Below, one piece after another: positions 33,232-42,342 of a stretch of 42,455 nucleotides of DNA; position 1 is the stretch's first letter; each line of letters starts with the position of its first letter. The notes beneath the pieces were generated by a model. That model made no database searches, was not told the origin of the DNA, and saw nothing but the letters and a program-made list of their open reading frames with translations. Origin of the DNA: Azospirillum sp. TSO22-1 (GTDB taxonomy: Bacteria; Pseudomonadota; Alphaproteobacteria; Azospirillales; Azospirillaceae); NCBI RefSeq assembly GCF_003116015.1, contig NZ_LGQZ01000048.1, positions 1 through 42,455 of the forward strand, in the 5' to 3' direction. A program made the translations under genes and the position numbers.

Positions 33232-34236
33232 ATGGGCTTCAACCTGCGCAACCGCTCTCTGCTCACCGTGCAGGACTACACGCCGCAGGAGTTCCGCTAC
33301 CTGCTCGATCTGGCGCGCGACCTGAAGCGCGCGAAGTACGCCAAGACCGAACAGCAGCACCTGCGCGGCAAGGAGATCTGCCTGATCTTCGAGAAGACCT
33401 CGACCCGCACCCGCTGCGCCTTCGAGGTCGCCTGCTACGACCAGGGGGCCAACGTCACCTACCTCGACCCCTCCGGCTCGCAGATCGGCCACAAGGAGTC
33501 CTTCAAGGACACGGCGCGCGTGCTGGGCCGCATGTACGACGCCATCGAATACCGCGGCGCGGCGCAGCAGGGCGTCGAGCAGCTGGCCAAATACGCCGGC
33601 GTGCCGGTCTACAACGGCCTCACCGACGAGTACCACCCCACCCAGATGCTCGCCGACGTCATGACGATGCGCGAGCACAGCGACAAGCCGATCCCCAACA
33701 TCTCCTACGCCTACGTCGGCGACACCCGGTCGAACATGGGCCATTCGCTGATGATCGTCGGCTGCCTGATGGGCATGAACGTGCGGATCTGCGGCCCGAA
33801 GAGCCTGTGGCCGTCGGAGGAGTACACGAAGATCGCCCACACCCTCGCCCGCGAGTCCGGCGCGCGGCTGACCATCACCGACAACGTCCAGGAGGCGGTG
33901 AACGGGGTGGACTTCATCCACACCGACGTCTGGGTCTCCATGGGAGAGCCCAAGGAGGTGTGGAAGGAGCGCATCGCGCTGCTCAAGCCCTATCAGGTCA
34001 ACGCCGAGCTGATGGCGGCGAGCGGCAACCCGCAGGTCAAGTTCATGCATTGCCTGCCGGCGTTCCACGACGCCGAGACCACCCTCGGCCGGCAGATCGC
34101 GCAGGACTACGGCATGCCCAACGGGCTCGAGGTCACCAACGACGTCTTCGAGTCCAGTGCGAACGTCGCCTTCGAGCAGGCGGAGAACCGCATGCACACG
34201 ATCAAGGCGCTGCTGGTCGCCACGCTGGGGGAATGA
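33232..34236 (+). CDS. arcB: ornithine carbamoyltransferase, catabolic
   Basis: Converts citrulline and phosphate to ornithine and carbamoyl phosphate in the arginine deiminase pathway. It has 334 residues. The carbamoyl-phosphate loop is STRTR (57-61), with [10 protein letters not shown] and [11 protein letters not shown] (ornithine side) also visible. The operon position between arcA and arcC supports the catabolic role over the biosynthetic ArgF. The ATG follows GGGAGGA; arcC follows its stop after 4 bp. Confidence 0.96.
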   Translation: MGFNLRNRSLLTVQDYTPQEFRYLLDLARDLKRAKYAKTEQQHLRGKEICLIFEKTSTRTRCAFEVACYDQGANVTYLDPSGSQIGHKESFKDTARVLGRMYDAIEYRGAAQQGVEQLAKYAGVPVYNGLTDEYHPTQMLADVMTMREHSDKPIPNISYAYVGDTRSNMGHSLMIVGCLMGMNVRICGPKSLWPSEEYTKIAHTLARESGARLTITDNVQEAVNGVDFIHTDVWVSMGEPKEVWKERIALLKPYQVNAELMAASGNPQVKFMHCLPAFHDAETTLGRQIAQDYGMPNGLEVTNDVFESSANVAFEQAENRMHTIKALLVATLGE

Positions 34237-34240
34237 CGCC

Positions 34241-35179
34241 ATGCGCATCGTCGTAGCCCTGGGCGGGAACGCCCTGCTGAAACGCGGCGAGCCGATGACC
34301 GCCGACGTGCAGCGCGTCAACGTCCGCCGCGCCGCCGAGGCGCTCGCCCCCGTCGCCGGCGAACACCAGCTGGTGATCAGCCACGGCAACGGGCCGCAGG
34401 TCGGCCTGCTGGCGCTCCAGGGTGCCGCCTACAAGCCGGACGAGGCGTATCCCCTGGACGTCCTCGGCGCCGAGACCGAGGGCATGATCGGCTACATGAT
34501 CGAGCAGGAGCTGGGCAACCTGCTGCCGTTCGAGGTTCCCTTCGCCACCCTGCTGACCATGGTGGAGGTCGACGGCGACGATCCCGCCTTCCAGGATCCC
34601 ACCAAGTTCGTGGGACCGGTCTACGGCGCCCCCGAGGCCGAGCGGATGGCGGCCGAGAAGGGCTGGGTCTTCAAGCCGGACGGCACGGCGTGGCGGCGCG
34701 TCGTGCCATCGCCGGCGCCCAAGCGGATCTTCGAGATCCGGCCGATCCGCTGGCTGCTGGAGCAGGGCGTCATCGTGATCTGCGCCGGCGGCGGCGGCAT
34801 CCCGACCATGTACCGGAAGGACGCGGAGCGCACGCTGGTCGGGGTGGAGGCGGTGATCGACAAGGATCTCTGCTCCGAGCTGCTGGCCCGCGACCTGGAC
34901 GCCGATCTCCTGATCATGGCGACGGATGCCGACGCCGTATTCGTCGGATGGGGGACGCCCGGTGCGAAGGCCATCCATCGCGCCAGTCCGGAGGCGATGG
35001 CAGGGCACAGCTTCCCGGCCGGGTCCATGGGCCCGAAGGTGGACGCCGCGTGCCGCTTCGCCGCGGCCACGGGACGGACGGCGGCGATCGGCGCCCTCGC
35101 CGACATCCCGGCCATCGTGCGCGGGGACAAGGGCACGCTCATCAGCACATCGTTCGCGGGGATGTCCTGGCACCCCTAG
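34241..35179 (+). CDS. arcC: carbamate kinase
   Basis: Transfers the phosphate of carbamoyl phosphate to ADP, giving ATP, CO2 and ammonia. It has 312 residues, the usual size. Family motifs are VALGGNALL (5-13), [11 protein letters not shown], the AGGGGIP loop, [15 protein letters not shown] and the late [12 protein letters not shown]. It is the last enzyme gene of the arc operon. The NhaC-type antiporter starts 61 bp after its stop with its own strong ribosome site. Confidence 0.96.
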   Translation: MRIVVALGGNALLKRGEPMTADVQRVNVRRAAEALAPVAGEHQLVISHGNGPQVGLLALQGAAYKPDEAYPLDVLGAETEGMIGYMIEQELGNLLPFEVPFATLLTMVEVDGDDPAFQDPTKFVGPVYGAPEAERMAAEKGWVFKPDGTAWRRVVPSPAPKRIFEIRPIRWLLEQGVIVICAGGGGIPTMYRKDAERTLVGVEAVIDKDLCSELLARDLDADLLIMATDADAVFVGWGTPGAKAIHRASPEAMAGHSFPAGSMGPKVDAACRFAAATGRTAAIGALADIPAIVRGDKGTLISTSFAGMSWHP

Positions 35180-35240
35180 CGGCCGGCGCCGCGGGGCGCC
35201 GATCCAGAGGTGCGCGGATCGTGACGGGGAGGGTTCGGCC

Positions 35241-36737
35241 ATGGCGTTGCACCTGACGGCACTGGACGGGACCGTGCGGGACGTCCGCCCCCCGTCGCTG
35301 CTCGACGCGCTGATTCCCATGGTCGCCCTCGTCGGCCTGCTGATGCTGTCCTACCTGCTGTTCGGCAAGGACGCGTCGGCCGGCCCCAACCAGATCGCGC
35401 TGCTCTTCGCCGGGATCGTCGCGGCGGGAATCGCCTGGAAGAACGGCATGCCCTGGGAGGGCTTGCGCCAGGCGGTGATCGACGGCGTGTCGACCGGCCT
35501 CGCCCCCATCATGATCCTGCTGGCGGTGGGGGCGCTGATCGGGACCTGGGCGCTCAGCGGGACCATCGTGGCGATGGTCTACTACGGCCTCCAGATCCTC
35601 AGCCCGAACTTCTTCTACGCGACGACCGCGCTCATCTGCGCGCTGATCGGCTTCAGCATCGGCAGCTCCTGGACCGTGGCGGGCACCGTCGGCATCGGGC
35701 TGATGGGCGTCGCCGCCAGCATGAACCTGTCGCCGGAGATCACCGCCGGCGCCGTCATTTCCGGCGCCTACTTCGGCGACAAGGCCTCGCCGCTGTCCGA
35801 CACCGCCAATCTGGCGACCGCGGTGGCCGGATCCGGGATCTACGAGCACATCCGGGAGTCGCTGTTCACCTCGGTTCCCTCCCTGCTCGTCGCCACCGCC
35901 CTGTTCGCGGCGCTGGGCACCCCCGGCGACTTCGACGCCTCGGCCATGCTGTCCGGCATCGAAAGCAGCTTCGCGGTCTCGCCCTGGGCCTTCGCGCCGT
36001 TGCTGCTCGTCCTCGGCCTGTCGATCATCCGCTTCCCGCCCTTCATCACCATCTTCTTCGGCGCGCTGGCCGGTGGTGTCCTGGCGGTCGTTCAGGAGCC
36101 GGCGCGCGTCGTCGCGTTCGCCGCCGCGCCGGAGCTGCCGCCGGCGGTGGCCGCGGTGAAGGGCGTGTGGATGGCGCTCGCCACCGGCTACACCGCGCAC
36201 AGCGGCAACGCGGCGCTCGACACGATCCTGACGCGCGGCGGCATGTCGAGCATGATGAACACCGTGTGGCTGATCATCACCGCGCTCTCCTTCGGCGCGA
36301 CGGTGGAGCACGCCGGGCTGCTCAACCGCCTGATCGACCCGGTCATCCACCGGATGAAGTCGGTCGGCGGGCTGGTGACCGCCGTGGTGGCCACCTGCAT
36401 CGGGACCAACGTCGTCACCTCGGACCAGTACATCGCGATCGCCCTGCCCGGCCGGCTGTTCAAGGGCGAGTTCGCCAAGCGCGGGCTGGCACCCGTGCTG
36501 TTGTCGCGCGTCGTCGGGGACTCGGCCACCGTGACCTCGCCGCTCATCGCCTGGAACAGCTGCGGCGCCTACATGGCCGCGGCGCTCGGCGTGCCGGCGA
36601 CCGGCTTCGCCGCGTACTGCTTCTTCAACATCCTGAACCCGCTGGTCACCATCCTGTTCGCGGTTTTCGGCCTGCGCGTGTGGCGAACCGCAACGGGAAC
36701 GCCGCCGTCCGGTGACGCCGCGCCGTCGCGCGGGTAG
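35241..36737 (+). CDS. nhaC: NhaC-family Na+/H+ antiporter
   Basis: Membrane antiporter of the NhaC family, 498 residues with about 12 helices. Typical motifs are GFSIGSSWTVAGTVGIGLMG, a GAVISGAYFGDKASPLSDTANLA stretch (first 20 residues diagnostic) and GTNVVTSDQYIAIALPGRLF. The second half repeats the pattern (SATVTSPLIAWNSCGAYMA). Directly following arcDABC, it could balance pH or sodium as the pathway releases ammonia. An arginine or citrulline exchange role is also possible, since some NhaC-like proteins transport metabolites. The ribosome site GGGGAGGG precedes ATG 35241. Confidence 0.88.
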   Translation: MALHLTALDGTVRDVRPPSLLDALIPMVALVGLLMLSYLLFGKDASAGPNQIALLFAGIVAAGIAWKNGMPWEGLRQAVIDGVSTGLAPIMILLAVGALIGTWALSGTIVAMVYYGLQILSPNFFYATTALICALIGFSIGSSWTVAGTVGIGLMGVAASMNLSPEITAGAVISGAYFGDKASPLSDTANLATAVAGSGIYEHIRESLFTSVPSLLVATALFAALGTPGDFDASAMLSGIESSFAVSPWAFAPLLLVLGLSIIRFPPFITIFFGALAGGVLAVVQEPARVVAFAAAPELPPAVAAVKGVWMALATGYTAHSGNAALDTILTRGGMSSMMNTVWLIITALSFGATVEHAGLLNRLIDPVIHRMKSVGGLVTAVVATCIGTNVVTSDQYIAIALPGRLFKGEFAKRGLAPVLLSRVVGDSATVTSPLIAWNSCGAYMAAALGVPATGFAAYCFFNILNPLVTILFAVFGLRVWRTATGTPPSGDAAPSRG

Positions 36738-36877
36738 ATCCCGCAAGGGCCGAGGAGGCTTGCGTCGGAAGCGCCACCGCGCGCCGGAATTGGCGGAAGG
36801 TGCATTTTGACCCGCCCCACGGAAACTCCTCCAACCTGAGTTGGAGTCCGTCGATCAATCATCCACCCCCATCTCAT

Positions 36878-37003
36878 ATCAAAGGCGCGTGATGGCTTCC
36901 ATCAAGCGCCTTTGATTCAAACCCGGCAGCTCAATGCAACGCATTGAGCGAGAGGGTGATACGGCCGGCCGATCATGGAAGCATCCATGCGCCGGCCGTA
37001 TCA
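36878..37003 (+). repeat. three-hairpin repeat element, copy A
   Basis: Three consecutive hairpins. Hairpin 1 (36878-36916) pairs ATCAAAGGCGC with GCGCCTTTGAT, with an inner TGATGG/CCATCA stem. Hairpin 2 has ACCC (36921-36924), internal loop GGCA, stem GCTCAATGC-AAC-GCATTGAGC (36929-36949), internal loop GAGA and closing GGGT. Hairpin 3 (36957-37003) pairs TGATACGGCCGGC with GCCGGCCGTATCA and has an inner CATGGA/TCCATG stem. An inverted copy lies at 42343-42455 and a divergent one at 23857-23970. No coding capacity is visible. Confidence 0.85.
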
Positions 37004-37090
37004 GCCCCCATAGCGACCCCTGCCACGGGGCCGAACGACAAAGCGTATGGACAAGCGGGCGCCTTCACGTTACACCTGACGGAGCAGATA

Positions 37091-37110
37091 GTAAGTAAGC
37101 ACTTACTTAC
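37091..37110 (+). promoter_or_regulatory. TetR operator
   Basis: Arms GTAAGTAAG and CTTACTTAC are perfect 9-bp inverted repeats separated by CA. The site ends 19 bp before the tetR ATG, where it would overlap the promoter or transcript start. This is typical of self-controlled TetR/AcrR repressors next to RND pumps. Confidence 0.82.
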
Positions 37111-37129
37111 AACCCTAAGAACCGCGGAC

Positions 37130-37819
37130 ATGGCCCCCCGTCTCGACAGCTCCGCCCGCCGAACGTTGATTCTCGACGCCGCGCTGCCGCTGTTCGCGCG
37201 CAAGGGCTTCGCCGCGACCACGACCAAGGAGATCGCCCAGGCGGCGGGCGTGTCCGAGGCCCTCATCTTCAAGCACTTCCCGTCGAAGGCCTCGCTGTAC
37301 GAGGCGATTTTCCTGAGCTGCATCGACAATGACCCGGAGTACGCCCGCCTCGTGGCGCTGCCGCCGTCGGCCGCCACGCTGGTGCAGATCGTCCAGGCGC
37401 TGGTCTCGTACTTCCTGTTCGAGGTTCCGGCTGTTCCGGAGGAGCGGGCACGGCAACGGCTTGTGCTTTACGGGCTGCTGGAGGATGGGGAACTCATGCG
37501 CCGCGTCTACGACGGCCTGCATGAGCGCTTCCATCCCGCCTTCACCGCCTCCGTCCATGCCGCGGAGGTCGGCGGCGATCTGGCCGGCGGGCCGGTCGAG
37601 GCCGGGACGGGGATGTGGATGGCCGATCACCTCTGCACCATGATGGCTGCGGTCTGCCTGTCCGAACGCTCGCTCATTGCCTATTCCTGCGACCGCCGCG
37701 ACCTCGCCCGCCAAGCCATCTGGTTCATCCTGCGCGGCCTCGGAATGCGCGAGGAGGCCATCGCCGCCCAGGAGGGGAGCGACCGTTTCCCCCACGCGCC
37801 GTTCGATGCCCTCCTTTGA
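37130..37819 (+). CDS. TetR/AcrR family regulator of the RND pump
   Basis: A 229-residue TetR-family repressor. The N-terminal DNA-binding domain is visible as RRTLILDAALPLFARKGFAAT, helix-turn-helix TTKEIAQAAGVSEALIFKHF (about 31-50) and PSKASLYEAIF. The C-terminal ligand domain (about 80-229) is not specific. ATG 37130 is chosen because upstream in-frame sequence runs through the repeat and operator. It is upstream of the pump genes on the same strand (64 bp gap), so it probably represses itself and the pump through the operator at 37091-37110, and is released by an unknown compound. Confidence 0.9.
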   Translation: MAPRLDSSARRTLILDAALPLFARKGFAATTTKEIAQAAGVSEALIFKHFPSKASLYEAIFLSCIDNDPEYARLVALPPSAATLVQIVQALVSYFLFEVPAVPEERARQRLVLYGLLEDGELMRRVYDGLHERFHPAFTASVHAAEVGGDLAGGPVEAGTGMWMADHLCTMMAAVCLSERSLIAYSCDRRDLARQAIWFILRGLGMREEAIAAQEGSDRFPHAPFDALL

Positions 37820-37883
37820 TCCGACCCCGCCGCTGAACCACGCGCCCCGAAACGATTGCGGAAAACCGGAGTAACCGATCGTG

Positions 37884-39110
37884 ATGCTGGACAACCATTC
37901 CAAGGCCGAGACGTCGTTCGGGCACCCGGCCGACGCCGAGGATCCCGGGGTGCCGACGCTGGCGCGGCGCCCGGTCAGCCGGCGCGGGCTGGTCATCCGC
38001 CTGATCGTCACCGCGCTGATCCTCGCCCTGCTCGGCGGCGCGCTCTACGGCTTCAACACCTTCCGGAACAAGGCGATTTCCGACTTCTTCGCCGGCAACA
38101 AGCCGCCGCCCACCCCGGTGGCGCTGGCCGAGGCGACGGTGCAGTCGATCCCCAAGTACCTGACGGCCATCGGCACGCTGACCGCGTCCCGCCAGGTGAC
38201 GGTCGCCCCAGAAGTCGCCGGCCGCGTCACCCAGATCGCCTTCGAATCCGGCGCCAGGGTGAAGGCCGGCGACCCGCTGGTGCAGCTGAACGACGCGACC
38301 GAGCAGGCCGACCTTCTGGCGCAGCGCGCCCAGGGCCGCCTGGCCGAACTGAACCTGGAGCGCGCCCGCGACCTGCGCCGCAGCCAGGCGACGCCGCAGA
38401 GCAGCGTCGACCAGTTCCAGGCCCAGCTCGACGAGATCATGGCGAACCAGAAGCGCACCCAGGCGCTGATCGCCCAGAAGCTGATCAAGGCGCCCTTCGA
38501 CGGCGAGCTCGGCATCCGGCAGATCAACGTCGGCGAACACCTCGACACCGGCGCCGCCGTCGTGACGCTGACCGACCTGTCGACGCTGTACGTCAACTTC
38601 TCGCTGCCGGAACAGACCCTGCCGCGGCTGGCGGTCGGGCAGAAGGTGCTGATCAACGCCGACGCCTTCGCCGGCCGCGACTTCGAGGCGACGATCGGCA
38701 CCATCGAGCCCCAGGTCAGCGCCGACACCCGCGCCATCAAGGTGCAGGCGACGCTGGACAACCGCGAGCGGATGCTGCGCCCCGGCATGTTCGCCAACGT
38801 GCGCGTCGTGCTGCCGCCGCAGCCCGACACCCTGACCGTGCCGGAAACCGCGGTCGACTACACGGTCTACGGCGACAGCGTGTTCGTCGCGAAGAACGGG
38901 AAGGCGGAGGACGGCGCGGACCGGCTGACGGTCCAGCGCGTGCCGGTCAAGGTCGGCGACCGCCTGCCGAACCGCGTCGAGATCCGCAGCGGGCTCAACC
39001 CCGGCGACCGCGTGGTGGTGTCGGGCCAGCTCAAGCTGGCCAACGGCGCGGTCGTGGTACCGGCGGAAGGCAACCCGCTGACCGCACCGCAAACCCTGCC
39101 GCGGAACTGA
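37884..39110 (+). CDS. RND efflux periplasmic adaptor (membrane fusion protein)
   Basis: A 408-residue HlyD/AcrA-type adaptor linking the RND pump to an outer-membrane channel. It is anchored by an N-terminal membrane helix (about 36-57) and not by a lipobox. The lipoyl half-motifs are GTLTASRQVTVAPEVAGRV and PFDGELGIRQINVGEHLDTGA. The coiled hairpin lies between them and the beta-barrel part follows (GTIEPQVSADTRAIKVQATL, MLRPGMFANVRV). The start could be GTG 37881 or ATG 37884; both follow GGAG. The pump gene starts 10 bp after the stop. No TolC-like channel gene is present here. Confidence 0.93.
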   Translation: MLDNHSKAETSFGHPADAEDPGVPTLARRPVSRRGLVIRLIVTALILALLGGALYGFNTFRNKAISDFFAGNKPPPTPVALAEATVQSIPKYLTAIGTLTASRQVTVAPEVAGRVTQIAFESGARVKAGDPLVQLNDATEQADLLAQRAQGRLAELNLERARDLRRSQATPQSSVDQFQAQLDEIMANQKRTQALIAQKLIKAPFDGELGIRQINVGEHLDTGAAVVTLTDLSTLYVNFSLPEQTLPRLAVGQKVLINADAFAGRDFEATIGTIEPQVSADTRAIKVQATLDNRERMLRPGMFANVRVVLPPQPDTLTVPETAVDYTVYGDSVFVAKNGKAEDGADRLTVQRVPVKVGDRLPNRVEIRSGLNPGDRVVVSGQLKLANGAVVVPAEGNPLTAPQTLPRN

Positions 39111-39120
39111 GGCCGGCGCC

Positions 39121-42100
39121 ATGACGTTCACCGACATCTTCATCCGCCGGCCGGTCCTGGCCGTGGTGGTCAGCCTGCTGATCCTGCTGGTCGGGCTGCG
39201 GGCGCTGCTGGAAATGCCGATCCGGCAGTACCCGCAGTTGCAGAACACGGTCATCACCGTCACCACCTCGTACCCCGGCGCCTCGCCCGACCTGATGCAG
39301 GGCTTCATCGCCACGCCGATCGAGCAGGCGGTGGCGACGGCGGAGGGCATCGACTACCTGACCTCGTCCTCGACCCAGGGGCAGAGCGTGGTGACCGCCT
39401 ACATCCGGCTGAACTTCGACCCCAACGTCGCGATGACCGACGTGATGGCGAAGGTGCAGCAGGTGAAGTACCAGCTCCCGCGCGAGGCCAACGACCCGGT
39501 CATCCTGAAATCGACCGGCGAGACGACGTCGATCCTCTACATGGGCTTCTCCAGCCCGGAGCTGTCCGGGGCGGCGATCTCCGACTACCTGACCCGCGTC
39601 GTGCAGCCGAACCTGTCGACGGTCGAGGGCGTGGCGCGGGCGCAGATCCTCGGCGGCCAGACCTTCGCCATGCGGCTGTGGCTGGACCCGGTGCGGATGG
39701 CGGCGCGCGGCATCTCGCCCAGCGACGTGTCGGTGGCCATCGCGGCGAACAACTTCCAGTCGGCCCCCGGGCAGACCAAGGGCGTGTTCGTCGTCACCAA
39801 CGTCACCGCCAACACCGGCCTGACCGACGTCGAGCAGTTCCGCGACATGGTGGTGAAGGCCAAGGACGGCGCGCTGGTCCGCATGCGCGACGTCGCCACC
39901 GTCGAGCTGGGCGCCCAGAGCTTCAACGCCAGCGTCGCGATGAACGGCCAGCAGGCGATCTTCATCGGCGTGGATTCCACCCCCACCGGCAACCCGCTGA
40001 ACATCGTCGCCGACATCCGCAAGATGGAGCCGGAGCTGCGGCGCAACCTGCCGCCCGGCATGCAGATGGAGATCGTCTACGACAGCACGCGCTTCATCCA
40101 GTCCTCCATCGACGAGGTGGTGAAGACGCTGCTGGAGGCGGTCGCCATCGTCATCGTGGTGATCTTCCTGTTCCTGGGGTCCTTCCGGTCGGTGCTGATC
40201 CCGGTGGTGACGATCCCGCTGTCCATCGTCGGCGCCTGCACCTTCATGCTGGCGATGGGCTTCTCGCTGAACCTGCTGACGCTGCTGGCGATGGTGCTTG
40301 CCATCGGCCTCGTCGTCGATGACGCCATCGTGGTGGTGGAGAACGTCCACCGGCACCTGGAGGAGGGGAAGTCCCCCGTCGCCGCCGCCATCGTCGGCGC
40401 GCGCGAGATCGTCGGCCCGGTCATCTCCATGACCATCACGCTGGCCGCCGTCTACGCCCCCATCGGCCTCCTGGGCGGCCTGACCGGTGCCCTGTTCCGC
40501 GAGTTCGCCTTCACCCTGGCCGGGTCGGTGGTCGTCTCCGGCATCGTGGCGCTGACCCTGTCGCCGATGATGTGCTCGGTCATCCTGACCGACACCGGCC
40601 ACCAGGGGCGCTTCGCCGCCTTCCTCGACCGCAGCTTCGACCGGCTGGCCGGCTGGTACGTCCGCCGCCTCGACGGCATGCTGGACTACCGCGCGGCGAC
40701 GCTGCTGTTCGCCGTCGGCATCCTGCTGAGCGTCGGCTACCTGTTCGCCAACACCATGGCGGAGCTGGCGCCGGAGGAGGACCAGGGCATCCTGTTCGGC
40801 ATCTCCAAGGCGCCGCAGTACGCCAACCTCGACTACATCGACAGCTTCGGCAAGCAGATCGACGACACCTTCAAGTCGTTCCCGGAGACCGACACCCGCT
40901 TCGTGCTGACCGGCATGCCGACGCTGAACCAGGGCTTCGCCGGCATGATCCTGAAACCGTGGGGGGAGCGCGCGCGCTCGGCCAAGGAGCTGCAGCCGCT
41001 GGCCCAGGCGGAGCTGAGCAAGGTCACCGGCATCAACGTCTTCCTGGTGTCGCCGCCGGCCCTGCCCGGCTCGACCGGCGGCCTGCCGGTGCAGATGGTG
41101 ATCTCCAGCACCACCGACTACCGCACGATCTTCGACGCCATCGAGCGCATCAAGGACGCGGCGACGAAGAGCGGCATGTTCATCGTCACCGACAGCGACC
41201 TGCAATACGACAGCCCGGTGGTCCGCCTGAAGATCGACCGTTCCAAGGCGGCGGACCTCGGCCTGTCCATGCAGGCCGTCGGCAACACGCTGGCGGTGCT
41301 GGCCGGCGGCAACTACGTCAACCGCTTCAACCTGAACGGCCGCTCGTACGAGGTCATCCCCCAGGTGCCGCGCGCCCAGCGCCTGACCCCGGAGGATCTC
41401 AGCACCTTCTACGTCGCCACCGGCACCGGCGCGCAGATCCCGCTGTCCACGGTCGTCTCCATCGAGACGGGGACCGAGCCGAACGCGCTGAACAAGTACA
41501 ACCAGCTGCCCTCGGCGACCTTCTCCGCCGTGCCGATGCCCGGCGTCACCATCGGGCAGGCGGTGGCCTTCCTGGAGGAACAGGCGCGCACCCAGCTGCC
41601 GGCGGGCTTCAACCACGCCTACCTGTCGGAATCGCGGCAGTACGTGACGGAGGGCAACCAGCTGATGGTGACCTTCGTCTTCGCGCTGATCGTCATCTAT
41701 CTGGTGCTGGCGGCGCAGTTCGAGTCGCTGCGCGATCCGCTGGTGATCCTGGTCTCGGTGCCGATGTCCATCTGCGGCGCGCTGCTGCCGCTGTTCTTCG
41801 GCCTGTCGACCATGAACATCTACACCCAGGTCGGCCTCGTCACCCTGATCGGCCTGATCAGCAAGCACGGCATCCTGCTGGTGGAGTTCGCCCGCGAGAT
41901 GCAGATCAACGAAGGGGTGGACCGCCGCACCGCCATCGAGCACGCGGCGCGCGTCCGCCTGCGTCCGATCCTGATGACCACGGCGGCGATGGTGGTCGGC
42001 CTCGTGCCGCTGCTGACGGCGTCCGGGGCCGGAGCGGCCAGCCGGTTCTCCATCGGCCTGGTCATCGTCGCCGGCATGCTGATCGGCACGCTGTTCACGC

Positions 42101-42195
42101 TGTTCGTGCTGCCGGCGGTCTACACGGTGCTTGCCAAGGACCACCACGCCGCGACCCGGTCCGCCCGCGCCGCGGCGCTCGCCGAACTGACCTGA
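39121..42195 (+). CDS. RND (AcrB/MexF-type) multidrug efflux permease
   Basis: Hydrophobe/amphiphile efflux transporter, 1024 residues, full length. It begins with the conserved FTDIFIRRPVLAVVVSLLIL and QYPQLQNTVITVTTSYPGA. The proton-relay aspartates are D400/D401 (GLVVDDAIVVVENVHRH) and the matching lysine is K915 (GLISKHGILLVEFA). Twelve membrane helices and two large periplasmic loops are evident. With the adaptor it forms a tripartite pump powered by the proton gradient. It resembles the MexF/MexK side of the family, but substrates cannot be predicted. Control by the upstream TetR is likely. Confidence 0.95.
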   Translation: MTFTDIFIRRPVLAVVVSLLILLVGLRALLEMPIRQYPQLQNTVITVTTSYPGASPDLMQGFIATPIEQAVATAEGIDYLTSSSTQGQSVVTAYIRLNFDPNVAMTDVMAKVQQVKYQLPREANDPVILKSTGETTSILYMGFSSPELSGAAISDYLTRVVQPNLSTVEGVARAQILGGQTFAMRLWLDPVRMAARGISPSDVSVAIAANNFQSAPGQTKGVFVVTNVTANTGLTDVEQFRDMVVKAKDGALVRMRDVATVELGAQSFNASVAMNGQQAIFIGVDSTPTGNPLNIVADIRKMEPELRRNLPPGMQMEIVYDSTRFIQSSIDEVVKTLLEAVAIVIVVIFLFLGSFRSVLIPVVTIPLSIVGACTFMLAMGFSLNLLTLLAMVLAIGLVVDDAIVVVENVHRHLEEGKSPVAAAIVGAREIVGPVISMTITLAAVYAPIGLLGGLTGALFREFAFTLAGSVVVSGIVALTLSPMMCSVILTDTGHQGRFAAFLDRSFDRLAGWYVRRLDGMLDYRAATLLFAVGILLSVGYLFANTMAELAPEEDQGILFGISKAPQYANLDYIDSFGKQIDDTFKSFPETDTRFVLTGMPTLNQGFAGMILKPWGERARSAKELQPLAQAELSKVTGINVFLVSPPALPGSTGGLPVQMVISSTTDYRTIFDAIERIKDAATKSGMFIVTDSDLQYDSPVVRLKIDRSKAADLGLSMQAVGNTLAVLAGGNYVNRFNLNGRSYEVIPQVPRAQRLTPEDLSTFYVATGTGAQIPLSTVVSIETGTEPNALNKYNQLPSATFSAVPMPGVTIGQAVAFLEEQARTQLPAGFNHAYLSESRQYVTEGNQLMVTFVFALIVIYLVLAAQFESLRDPLVILVSVPMSICGALLPLFFGLSTMNIYTQVGLVTLIGLISKHGILLVEFAREMQINEGVDRRTAIEHAARVRLRPILMTTAAMVVGLVPLLTASGAGAASRFSIGLVIVAGMLIGTLFTLFVLPAVYTVLAKDHHAATRSARAAALAELT

Positions 42196-42342
42196 TGCAC
42201 GAGGCGGCCGTCGCCTCGGCGCGCGAGAGCTGGGCCTCCAGCTCCGCCAGCGTCGCGGCGACGGTGTCGGGCGCCGTGCGTACCCATGGATGGGCGGCCC
42301 GGCTGGCGCCTTGATGCCCAAGCTGGTGCCCCCTCGACGCCT
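42196..42342. other. spacer after the RND gene
   Basis: No supported gene. A short minus-strand frame here reads APDTVAATLAELEAQLSRAE, which looks protein-like, but it has no credible start and runs into the repeat. It may be the relic of a lost gene. Confidence 0.35.

Larger units (their letters stand above)
36738..37129 (+). other. 392-bp intergenic region with repeat element and operator
   Basis: No gene is seen. CTCCAA/TTGGAG (about 36826-36846) may be a small terminator hairpin for the arc-nhaC unit. Repeat copy A fills 36878-37003. The rest is the tetR promoter with its operator at 37091-37110. Confidence 0.6.
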
